NCBI GenBank assembly: GCA_015487405.1
Contig: WFPV01000152.1
Coordinates: forward strand, 1-17,289
Length of the DNA stretch: 17,289 nucleotides
DNA from: Aquifex sp.
GTDB taxonomy: Bacteria; Aquificota; Aquificia; Aquificales; Aquificaceae
Direction of reading: 5' to 3'
This document shows positions 7,770 to 13,983 of the stretch, in pieces (positions within the stretch are counted from its first letter, which is position 1; the number at the start of each line of letters is the position of its first letter). The position numbers and the translations under genes were made by a program. Below the pieces are notes generated by a model, which did no database searches, was not told the origin of the DNA, and was given only the letters and a program-made list of their open reading frames with translations.

Positions 7770-8017
7770 TGCGATTTGTGCTTTGCTATGATATTAAGGA
7801 AGAGAAAAGGAGGGGTAAAGTAAGAAAAATCTCAAAATCGTTCGGACAACACCATCAGTTAAGTGTATTCCTAATAAATGCGAATAGTCTTTCAGAGATA
7901 CTACACGAAATAGATAAACTAATTGAAGAAGAATATGATAGATTGTTAATCGCAGAAGTTCATGGAGATATACTTTACCTAGGAAGACCTTATGAAGAAA
8001 TAAACTGGACTATATAA
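7769..8017 (+). CDS. cas2: Second Cas2-family protein
   Basis: An 82-residue Cas2 homologue. It has the N-terminal strand FVLCYDI with the conserved Asp (D8), then KRRGKVRKISKSFG and HHQLSVF, and a last strand DILYLGR. It differs from the first copy at most other positions, so it is not a recent duplicate. Its ATG shares a base with the cas1 stop codon. The role is inferred: it could replace the first Cas2, form a mixed Cas2 dimer with it, or have become a nuclease or regulator of its own. I am sure of the family from the motif order, less so of its function. Confidence 0.82.
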   Translation: MRFVLCYDIKEEKRRGKVRKISKSFGQHHQLSVFLINANSLSEILHEIDKLIEEEYDRLLIAEVHGDILYLGRPYEEINWTI

Positions 8018-8018
8018 A

Positions 8019-8024
8019 AGGAGA
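8019..8024 (+). promoter_or_regulatory. Ribosome-binding site of the 211-codon gene
   Basis: AGGAGA lies seven bases before the ATG at 8032. It supports the reading of this unknown frame as a real gene translated independently of the second cas2. Confidence 0.65.
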
Positions 8025-8031
8025 GATAGTA

Positions 8032-8667
8032 ATGAAACTATGTTTTATAACCTCTAAAAGGAAACACAAAAATATAGATTTAAATAATTACGATTTGGTA
8101 TATTCATTTATAAATCTGAATGAAATTCCTAAAAAAGCCTTAGTTGTTGAAAACTTAAAGGGAAATTTAAAATTCTACAATATAAAAAATGGAAGAAAAA
8201 AAGTATCAGATGAGGTGGAATACGCACTAAAGTTTTGGTTGGAAGAAGGTTACTTAATATTAGAACGCATGTCTGAAGCCAAAAAGTATAAATATTCTTA
8301 TACTGTTCCAATACCAATGTCAATAATAGGAAGATTTATTTATAAAAATGATATTTATAAATTTTATTCATCATTTTTATTTGCTTACTTTTTCGGTAAA
8401 TATAAGTTTAGACATAATGTATTTCAAAATGTAAACCTGAAGGTTTCTTTTGTTGGTTATGACTTTTCTCTAAGCTTATGGGAAATAATTTCTTCAAGGC
8501 TAATTACCTATGTTATGTTTTTTGACTACATTAATGAGTTTGTATATCAACCTAAAATTACAAATAAATTGTTAATTAACAACATATTAAGTTACATTTT
8601 TACCGTTCCTTCACTTGAAAAAATAGCTTATGAAACAGAGTTATTTTTAAATAAATATAAAATCTAA
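8032..8667 (+). CDS. Unrecognised 211-residue protein of the cas2-cas1-cas2 operon
   Basis: I do not recognise this protein. It is basic, rich in Lys, Tyr, Phe and Asn, with one cysteine (C4) and no metal-binding or nuclease motif that I can name. Residues 88-100 hold PIPMSIIGRF, then an aromatic stretch around FYSSFLFAYFFGKYKF and a helical, hydrophobic C-terminal half (about 145-205). The hydrophobic parts are broken by charges, so a membrane protein is unlikely. It lies 14 bases after the second cas2 in the same direction with its own good ribosome-binding site. Its base composition is like cas1 (13 of 60 G or C at 8041-8100). The place suggests a role in spacer acquisition, but no function is shown. 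Its stop interlocks with that of cas6 on the other strand. Confidence 0.7.
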   Translation: MKLCFITSKRKHKNIDLNNYDLVYSFINLNEIPKKALVVENLKGNLKFYNIKNGRKKVSDEVEYALKFWLEEGYLILERMSEAKKYKYSYTVPIPMSIIGRFIYKNDIYKFYSSFLFAYFFGKYKFRHNVFQNVNLKVSFVGYDFSLSLWEIISSRLITYVMFFDYINEFVYQPKITNKLLINNILSYIFTVPSLEKIAYETELFLNKYKI

Positions 8668-9395
8668 TACAGTATCTTTATTTGTCCCATTCCCATCGTT
8701 GTTTTTCTCCCTACACCTGAAAATTCACCAAAAACCAGTAAGGCATTTAGCCACTTTAAAATTTCTTCATTATCTTCTTGAAATTCCATAGTTATATCGC
8801 CTACAAATCCCACTACTTTTCCCAAATTTCTAAAAAACACCTTTTTAGTTTTAAGGTTATACCCTGAAACTATTATTCTTTTCTCAAAAGTTTCTCTTAA
8901 ATCTATGTGAGGTTTAAAATCAGCAAATTTATTCCATTTTCTCATTAAACTTTTGAATATTAACTTGGGTTCTGGAATAGGATAATCGTATTTACCTTTC
9001 TTAAAAGTTGTTGGTGTAACAAAACTGAGCTTTGCAGTGTTGTTAGACGTAGATTCCTCATAAATTGTAGAAAAAGATTTAATGTTTTTCTTTTCCACTT
9101 TCAAGTTTAAAATCTTTCTAAACTTAATGTTCATAAATTTAAAAGTCTCTTCACCTATTAAGAAACTTGATAAAAACTCCTTAGCAATATCATCTATTAA
9201 AAATGAAATATAAAGAGTTAAACCATTTTTATTAAGTTTATACCAAAGGGAAAAGGGCTTATCTTTGTAATTGGTATGAAGTGTATATGCAATATCTTCC
9301 TTTAATAATTTAAAGAAAAGTGCATGAATATCATCTCCAAAAAAGTTTTTAACTTCATTTTCCGTTGATAGATTTACTCTTATTTTTATTGGCAT
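8664..9395 (-). CDS. cas6: CRISPR endoribonuclease Cas6
   Basis: Cas6 cuts the repeat in the array transcript and leaves crRNAs with an 8-nt repeat tag at the 5' end. The 243 residues form a double RRM-like protein with a probable catalytic His (H24 in DIHALFF) in the first helix and the glycine-rich loop of the family at the C-terminus, GxG-x5-GxG in residues 227-237. Its probable substrate is the array next to it, whose 35-nt repeat has a hairpin just upstream of the ATTGCGAC tag. It is transcribed away from the array and shares the 298-bp leader region with it. AAGG lies almost on top of the ATG at 9393-9395, so ribosome binding looks weak. Confidence 0.88.
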   Translation of the reverse strand: MPIKIRVNLSTENEVKNFFGDDIHALFFKLLKEDIAYTLHTNYKDKPFSLWYKLNKNGLTLYISFLIDDIAKEFLSSFLIGEETFKFMNIKFRKILNLKVEKKNIKSFSTIYEESTSNNTAKLSFVTPTTFKKGKYDYPIPEPKLIFKSLMRKWNKFADFKPHIDLRETFEKRIIVSGYNLKTKKVFFRNLGKVVGFVGDITMEFQEDNEEILKWLNALLVFGEFSGVGRKTTMGMGQIKILY

Positions 9396-9440
9396 ACCTT
9401 AAATTATTTTCTCAACAAATCAGGTGCTATAAAAGAATTC

Positions 9441-9459
9441 CTCTTGCAAATTGTGTAAC
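9441..9459 (+). repeat. Possible fossil CRISPR repeat fragment
   Basis: CTCTTGCAA here also occurs at the start of the first repeat (9692-9700), and the following AAATTGTGTAA recurs exactly at 9870-9880 after the degenerate third repeat. It reads like a repeat whose central hairpin is missing. The match is short, so chance is not excluded. Confidence 0.3.
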
Positions 9460-9512
9460 CCTGACATAAATCATAAAATTTTGTGAGGCAAATTCTTTAA
9501 ACTGAGAATCAA

Positions 9513-9531
9513 AGCCTGCAGAAAGCAGGCT
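9513..9531 (+). repeat. Hairpin in the CRISPR leader
   Basis: AGCCTGC (9513-9519), loop AGAAA, then GCAGGCT (9525-9531): a perfect 7-bp stem and by far the most GC-rich piece of the leader. No T-run follows, so it is not a normal intrinsic terminator. It is almost concentric with the inverted repeat at 9435-9450 and 9589-9601. Confidence 0.6.
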
Positions 9532-9573
9532 CCGGCTACTTGTCAAGAGAAGAGTGAATTTTGGCTCCAAAGC

Positions 9574-9674
9574 CTTGATTTTCTAAAGTTTGCAAGAATT
9601 CCCTTGATTTTCAATTGTTTTATGAGTTGAAGGGTAACGGGAGGAGTTTCTAAGATTTTTATAACTTGATTTTC
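9574..9674 (+). repeat. Three direct copies of CTTGATTTTC in the leader
   Basis: Exact copies lie at 9574-9583, 9603-9612 and 9665-9674. The first two share CC before TTGA, and the last two share AA after TTTTC. Start-to-start distances are 29 and 62 bases, roughly three and six helical turns. The last copy is 20 bases from the first repeat. They may bind a protein for array transcription or spacer integration (inference). Confidence 0.6.
9660..9665 (+). promoter_or_regulatory. Possible -10 element of the array promoter
   Basis: TATAAC matches five of six bases of the -10 consensus and would start the transcript about 20 bases before the first repeat. No good -35 box stands at the right distance, so the call is weak. 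Confidence 0.3.
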
Positions 9675-9693
9675 AAAGGGGTTTGGAGTTGCT

Positions 9694-9865
9694 CTTGCAA
9701 TAATGCCCTGTTAATAAGGGATTGCGACCCGACTTTTTGTACAAGTACTGCTTTATCTTCAACTGGCTTGCAATAATGCCCTGTTAATAAGGGATTGCGA
9801 CGAATCTATGAGAAGTTTTCTTATTCCTTCTCTGATTTCATCTTGCAATAATGCCCTATTTAGGG
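9694..9865 (+). CRISPR. Two-spacer type III CRISPR array
   Basis: Two identical 35-bp repeats lie at 9694-9728 and 9767-9801, with spacers of 38 bp (9729-9766) and 40 bp (9802-9841). A third, degenerate repeat starts at 9842 and keeps the first 16 bases. Each full repeat contains the nested dyad GCAAT...CCCT, loop GTTAATA, AGGGATTGC, with a four-base bulge on the left side, and ends in ATTGCGAC, the form of an 8-nt type III 5' tag. This and the degenerate last repeat give the direction: leader on the left, transcription to the right. Cutting before the tag would give intermediates of about 73 and 72 nt. The array lies between divergent cas6 and cmr1 and probably reads into the cmr operon. Confidence 0.95.
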
Positions 9866-9880
9866 AAATAAATTGTGTAA
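9842..9880 (+). repeat. Degenerate terminal CRISPR repeat in the cmr1 leader
   Basis: CTTGCAATAATGCCCT matches the repeat exactly, then the centre is shortened to ATTT before AGGG, so the CCCT/AGGG stem (9854-9857 with 9862-9865) remains with a four-base loop. After an extra AAATAA comes ATTGTGTAA in place of ATTGCGAC. A possible TTG start for cmr1 (9873) falls inside this tag-like end. Confidence 0.75.
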
Positions 9881-9896
9881 AATTATCTGTGGAGGG

Positions 9897-10997
9897 ATGT
9901 GGGAGAAAAATATCTTTAAATATCAGTTTGAATTTTTGACTGATGCTTATATAGGTGGGAGTAATACTAGAGAGGAGGCTAATTTTAGACCATTATCCTT
10001 CATAGGAATACTTAGATATTGGTTCAGAGTTTTTTCTGCAACACTCACGAACAATGTAGAGGAAATTTTTGAAAAAGAAAGCGAACTTTTCGGAAATCAA
10101 GTAAAGGCGTCACGGATACGTTTAAAAATTAAATCTTTTAATAGAGAAATTGTTAAACATCACAAAGTGTATCCATCTAATATAGCTTACTTAGGTTATG
10201 GAAATATCTCTTATGATAAGTCTGCAAAAAAATTCACACCATCAAGACCATTTATTCCTGCAGGTTCAAAATACAAAATAGAGTTTTTAGTTCCTGAAAG
10301 TTTAAAAGATAAACTTGAATCTCTTTTATATTTAGTGTCAAAATTCGGAGCTTTAGGAGGAAGAAATAGAAGAGGTTTCGGGAATTTTATACTTATACCT
10401 CTATACGATAGTGAATATAAAAATTGGGAATACTTTGATGTTGACGAAATTAGAACTGCTTTTAAGAATTTTGAAAATTTATTAAACTACACCAAAAAAA
10501 GAAAAGTAGTTACACTGAAAGTTTACGAATATGGAAAGGGACACAATCCTGTAGACCTTCTAAATGATTTCGGAGAAAAGTATAAACATTTTAGAAATAG
10601 AAGAAATCCCGATTACCAAAGCTTTAAAAAATTTTTATTGGGTAATCTTAAAAAAGATGAATGCGTAGTTTATCAAAGAGTAAATTTTGGGCTTCCCATA
10701 AATATCATGTATAGAAGTTTAAACGGCAAAAAAGGAAGTATAAATCTATTCTCTGGAAGAAATTCCTTAAGAAGAGCATCCCCTTTAATGCTTAAAGTCG
10801 TAAAGGAAAATAAGAATACTTATTCCTTATTATTAATATTAAACTTAAGTAAATTTAGACCTTCAAACGCTGAAATACTTGCGGTTTCTGGAAAGAAAAG
10901 GAGATGTGTTAATCCGGGAATTAGCCCTTTAGATTTTATTGAAAACGAATTTATTAAAAGCTATTTGGGAATAAAAGAACCTTTACTGGTATTTTAG
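9897..10997 (+). CDS. cmr1: Type III-B effector subunit Cmr1
   Basis: Cmr1 is a RAMP protein of the Cmr complex, placed near the 3' end of the crRNA where it helps hold the target RNA. The N-terminal strand and loop FKYQFEFLTDAYIGG and the glycine- and arginine-rich loop LGGRNRRGFG (residues 153-162) are typical of Cmr1. From the ATG at 9897 the protein has 366 residues. That ATG is only one base after GGAGG, tighter than usual. A TTG at 9873 would add eight residues and has AGGG seven bases upstream within the degenerate repeat. I prefer the ATG because the protein then begins at the first conserved strand. It is the first gene of the seven-gene operon ending in csx1. Confidence 0.9.
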   Translation: MWEKNIFKYQFEFLTDAYIGGSNTREEANFRPLSFIGILRYWFRVFSATLTNNVEEIFEKESELFGNQVKASRIRLKIKSFNREIVKHHKVYPSNIAYLGYGNISYDKSAKKFTPSRPFIPAGSKYKIEFLVPESLKDKLESLLYLVSKFGALGGRNRRGFGNFILIPLYDSEYKNWEYFDVDEIRTAFKNFENLLNYTKKRKVVTLKVYEYGKGHNPVDLLNDFGEKYKHFRNRRNPDYQSFKKFLLGNLKKDECVVYQRVNFGLPINIMYRSLNGKKGSINLFSGRNSLRRASPLMLKVVKENKNTYSLLLILNLSKFRPSNAEILAVSGKKRRCVNPGISPLDFIENEFIKSYLGIKEPLLVF

Positions 10998-11005
10998 GGA
11001 GGTGA
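10998..11005 (+). promoter_or_regulatory. Ribosome-binding site of cmr2
   Basis: GGAGGTGA is a full Shine-Dalgarno match five bases (counted from GGAGG) before the ATG at 11008. The GTG at 11002 is part of this site, so ATG is the likely start. Confidence 0.75.
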
Positions 11006-11007
11006 GG

Positions 11008-12939
11008 ATGGAAAAATACTTAGTTGTATTTTCTTTTTCCCCCGTGCAAGGTTTCATATCCGCATCAAGGAAAACGAAAGACTTTTTTATGAGCAGTTAT
11101 TTACTTTCGTTTTTAACAAAAAGAGTTTTAGAAAGAATCTCAAATTTAAAAGAAGATGTTGAAATTGTATATCCACAAATAAAAAATTCTGAAATATGTG
11201 AAACCTTAACCGCAAATTATCCGAACAGATTTGTTGTAAAGGTTGATATAGAAGATATAGAGGATTTTATAAATGAAATTAAAAAAGCTTTTGAAGAGGA
11301 AATTAAGTATATTTCTCAAAAAGCATGTGAAGATTTAATTGGTGAAACGCTTAAATTACTAAAAAACGAAGAATGTTCTAAACTTAACGGGCAAGAAATT
11401 AAGAATGCTTTGGAACAGTTAAAGAAGCAATTTGAAACGTATTTCGGAAGTTACGTAGCCGCAAAAAAGCTTGAGGGAAACTATAAGGATATTTACGAAG
11501 AAACAGAAAGAATATTAGGGGCAAGGAAAACCTTCAGAAATTATTGTGGAATAGTTGATAGAGCAAAAATTAATGGCAGATACCCCGATGGGTGTAGTGT
11601 ATGTGGTGAAAGACTTCACTTGAGTATTGATTTTAAATCAGTAAAAGATGTGGACGAAAATGAAAAGCTTTGCGGAGTTTGCTATATAAAAAGAAGGCTT
11701 TATAAAATATACCTTAAACATACAATAAAGTGTAAAGAAAAAGATTTTGAAAACTTCTTTGAACACTTTCCTTCAACTCACGATATAAGCTTATCAAAGG
11801 AATATTATGAGTTTTTAAAAGAGCTTTCTCAATATGAAGATGGGGATTTTGTGAAAAGATTCAGCCGGAAATTAAACCAGATTATAAATAAAGGAATACT
11901 GCCCAAATCTTACGGAATAAATCTTAACTTTGTTAAATGGATAAATGAAAATAACCTTAATGATTTCAAATATGTTCCTATTACCGCACTATCTACCCAA
12001 GAAATAGAAAATTTAATAAAAAGTGAATCAGACAAAGATGTGAAAAAAGAACTTGAAGACTATTTAAAAGAACTAAAAACATTTCTAAATACTTTTAAAG
12101 AGAAAAAAGGTAAGGATGCTGAAGATATTTTTAATTCCCCCAAATATTTTTCAATAATTTACTCGGATGGAGACAACATAGGTAAGATACTTGGAGGAGA
12201 AGGTATTTACGCAGAAGATATGGAAAAATTCCATATTGACTTTTCAAGAAAGCTTTCAGAATATGCAGATACAATTGTTGAAGAAATAGAACGAAACGGG
12301 AATATACCGGGATTTGCAAAGGTAATATATGCAGGAGGAGATGACGTATTTGTATTTTCTCACAGAGAAGAAGTAATAAGAATTCTTAAATTAACCCGAG
12401 ATAAATACAGGAAAATATTGGAAGAGTTAGTTAAAGAACCTACAAACTCCGCAGGTGTAGTTATAGGACATGCTAAAGTAAGCTTAAGACTATTGCACAA
12501 AAAAACTCACGAAGCAGAGCACGAAGCAAAGAATAAATTTGGAAGGAATGCATTTGTAATAAAAGTAATATCAAGAAGCGGTGAAGAAACTACCTTCGGA
12601 AGTAAGTTTTATTATGATGAAATAGATTCCCTTGAAGTTCTTAAAGCGGTAAAGGAGATTTATGAAAACCATGAAGGAGCATCAGGACTTCCTTATACAC
12701 TTAGAGAAATTTCAGAAACTTTACCTTTTGAAGGAGATAAAAGCAAACTACTTAATGTCTTTCTTGCACTTTTTAAGAAAGAGTATAAAAGAAAGGAACT
12801 TCCTAAAGACTGTATAGATATTTTTGAAGAATTTTTAAGAAAACAAGAAGAAGCACATAGAGATTTAACCCTAAAAGAAATTGTTAAAAACTTCGCGGGG
12901 CTATTTTATGTAGGTAGATTCCTCGGAAGGAGAAGGTAA
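11008..12939 (+). CDS. cmr2: Cas10 of type III-B (Cmr2), without HD domain
   Basis: Cas10 is the large subunit of the Cmr complex. When target RNA binds, its Palm domain makes cyclic oligoadenylate from ATP, the signal for Csx1-type nucleases. The 643-residue protein starts directly with the first cyclase-like domain (VVFSFSPVQGFISASRKTKD, from about residue 6). The N-terminal HD nuclease domain of many Cas10 proteins is absent. A zinc-binding cysteine set lies at C196, C199, C222 and C225. The active centre is intact, with the DGD metal motif at D387-D389 and GGDD at 443-446. It should therefore signal but not cut DNA through HD. The ATG follows a perfect ribosome-binding site; the GTG two codons upstream lies inside that site. 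Confidence 0.94.
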   Translation: MEKYLVVFSFSPVQGFISASRKTKDFFMSSYLLSFLTKRVLERISNLKEDVEIVYPQIKNSEICETLTANYPNRFVVKVDIEDIEDFINEIKKAFEEEIKYISQKACEDLIGETLKLLKNEECSKLNGQEIKNALEQLKKQFETYFGSYVAAKKLEGNYKDIYEETERILGARKTFRNYCGIVDRAKINGRYPDGCSVCGERLHLSIDFKSVKDVDENEKLCGVCYIKRRLYKIYLKHTIKCKEKDFENFFEHFPSTHDISLSKEYYEFLKELSQYEDGDFVKRFSRKLNQIINKGILPKSYGINLNFVKWINENNLNDFKYVPITALSTQEIENLIKSESDKDVKKELEDYLKELKTFLNTFKEKKGKDAEDIFNSPKYFSIIYSDGDNIGKILGGEGIYAEDMEKFHIDFSRKLSEYADTIVEEIERNGNIPGFAKVIYAGGDDVFVFSHREEVIRILKLTRDKYRKILEELVKEPTNSAGVVIGHAKVSLRLLHKKTHEAEHEAKNKFGRNAFVIKVISRSGEETTFGSKFYYDEIDSLEVLKAVKEIYENHEGASGLPYTLREISETLPFEGDKSKLLNVFLALFKKEYKRKELPKDCIDIFEEFLRKQEEAHRDLTLKEIVKNFAGLFYVGRFLGRRR

Positions 12940-12940
12940 T

Positions 12941-13981
12941 ATGAAAGTAAGGCTTTATGAAGTTATACCCTACGATGCATTTGCTTTCGGAGACTTAAGC
13001 AATTTCCAAGCGGGGGAAGAAAGCTGGAGAAGAACTTTAGAAATTCCCGACGTTTCAAGATTTTTCCACTTAGTTGATGCGAAAAAAACAAAAATTTGCG
13101 GAGTTTTCATTTCTGATAAGGAAAAAATTTTATTGCCTGTTCCTGGGGATGTTGTAGCTCCGAGAAAGGGTGAAGAGGGTTGTTTATCAGTATCAATTTT
13201 GAAATCAAAACCAGACAAAGCTATAACCGATATAAAATCTGATTACTTTCCTGAAACTGAAGGTAAAGTTGAATCTGCTCAGGGATTTATAAGCTTCAAT
13301 ATTTTCAAAAATTACATAAAAGGATGTGAAAACCTCGGAATTACAGATAATTTAATAAAATCTTCCGATATATTTGTAAAAGAATTCAAAGTAGGATTAA
13401 GCCTGAATCAAGATACGTTCACGGCAGAAGAAGGAAGGTTGTATATGACTACTTATGTGAGACTGAAAAACAATTATTCGTATTTAATCCTAACTTGGGG
13501 AGATGAATATATTGAAGAAGGAGATTACCACATAGGTGGAGAAACAAGAGTTGCAAAAATAAAAGAATTTAACGACCAAAAATTTAAAGAATTTTTAGAA
13601 GAAAAAGTAAAAGTTAACGAAAATAAGTTATACAGGCTTTATCTAACAAGTTCAACATATGTAAGTGGAGAACTGAAAATCGGAACGAAAATTGTCGTTG
13701 ATAATCTTGAGTTTGAACTTGTATGGGCTTTTATATCTGGTAAAGAGTGGATTTCCGGTTATAGAAAACCGGCAATACTTATGCTTAAGCCTGGAAGTGT
13801 TTTAATTTTAAAAGCTAATAAAAACGGTAATTTAACAAGATTGACCTTTATTGAGGAAAAAGCTTATCTACCTGTCTACAAAGATAAAGATAAAGCTGAA
13901 ATACTTAATGAAGAAAAAGAACCTTCTTTTTTTGGATGGAATTACGGAATTTTTGAAAAATATGAATACAAGGGGGTTTAA
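12941..13981 (+). CDS. cmr3: Type III-B effector subunit Cmr3
   Basis: Cmr3 is the RAMP protein that binds the 5' tag of the crRNA and pairs with Cas10 at the base of the complex. In the 346 residues, the region around 151-175 (GLSLNQDTFTAEEGRLY, then YVRL) and the motif GGETR (199-203) are typical of the family. The start ATG is one base after the cmr2 stop and eight bases after AAGGAG. The position directly after cmr2 is the usual order, in line with a Cmr2-Cmr3 subcomplex. Nothing points to truncation. Confidence 0.9.
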   Translation: MKVRLYEVIPYDAFAFGDLSNFQAGEESWRRTLEIPDVSRFFHLVDAKKTKICGVFISDKEKILLPVPGDVVAPRKGEEGCLSVSILKSKPDKAITDIKSDYFPETEGKVESAQGFISFNIFKNYIKGCENLGITDNLIKSSDIFVKEFKVGLSLNQDTFTAEEGRLYMTTYVRLKNNYSYLILTWGDEYIEEGDYHIGGETRVAKIKEFNDQKFKEFLEEKVKVNENKLYRLYLTSSTYVSGELKIGTKIVVDNLEFELVWAFISGKEWISGYRKPAILMLKPGSVLILKANKNGNLTRLTFIEEKAYLPVYKDKDKAEILNEEKEPSFFGWNYGIFEKYEYKGV

Positions 13982-13983
13982 AT

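Larger units (their letters stand above)
9396..9693. promoter_or_regulatory. Gene-free CRISPR leader and cas6 upstream region
   Basis: This 298-bp stretch lies between cas6 and the first repeat and has no convincing ORF. It is AT-rich and should contain the array promoter and the signals for spacer integration next to the first repeat. I see three direct copies of CTTGATTTTC, a 7-bp hairpin at 9513-9531, the perfect inverted repeat TTTGG-CT-CCAAA at 9560-9571, an imperfect inverted repeat (9435-9450 and 9589-9601) and a short repeat-like fragment at 9441-9459. The leader is placed here because the ATTGCGAC tag faces right and the degenerate repeat is at the far right end. Confidence 0.75.

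Noticed and set aside
8032..8667. 211-codon gene as Cas4 or as a Csm6/Csx1 effector
   Set aside because: It has no cysteine cluster for Cas4, and no DxTHG-like CARF motif or Arg-x4-His HEPN motif could be found.
9513..9531. Intrinsic terminator at the leader hairpin
   Set aside because: The stem is good, but no T-run follows on either strand.
9846..9854. TGCAATAAT as an extended -10 promoter inside the repeat
   Set aside because: It is present in all repeats, has no supporting -35 box in the spacers, and is more simply explained as part of the repeat stem region.
11002..11004. GTG as start of cmr2
   Set aside because: It is part of the GGAGGTGA ribosome-binding site; the ATG at 11008 has the proper spacing.
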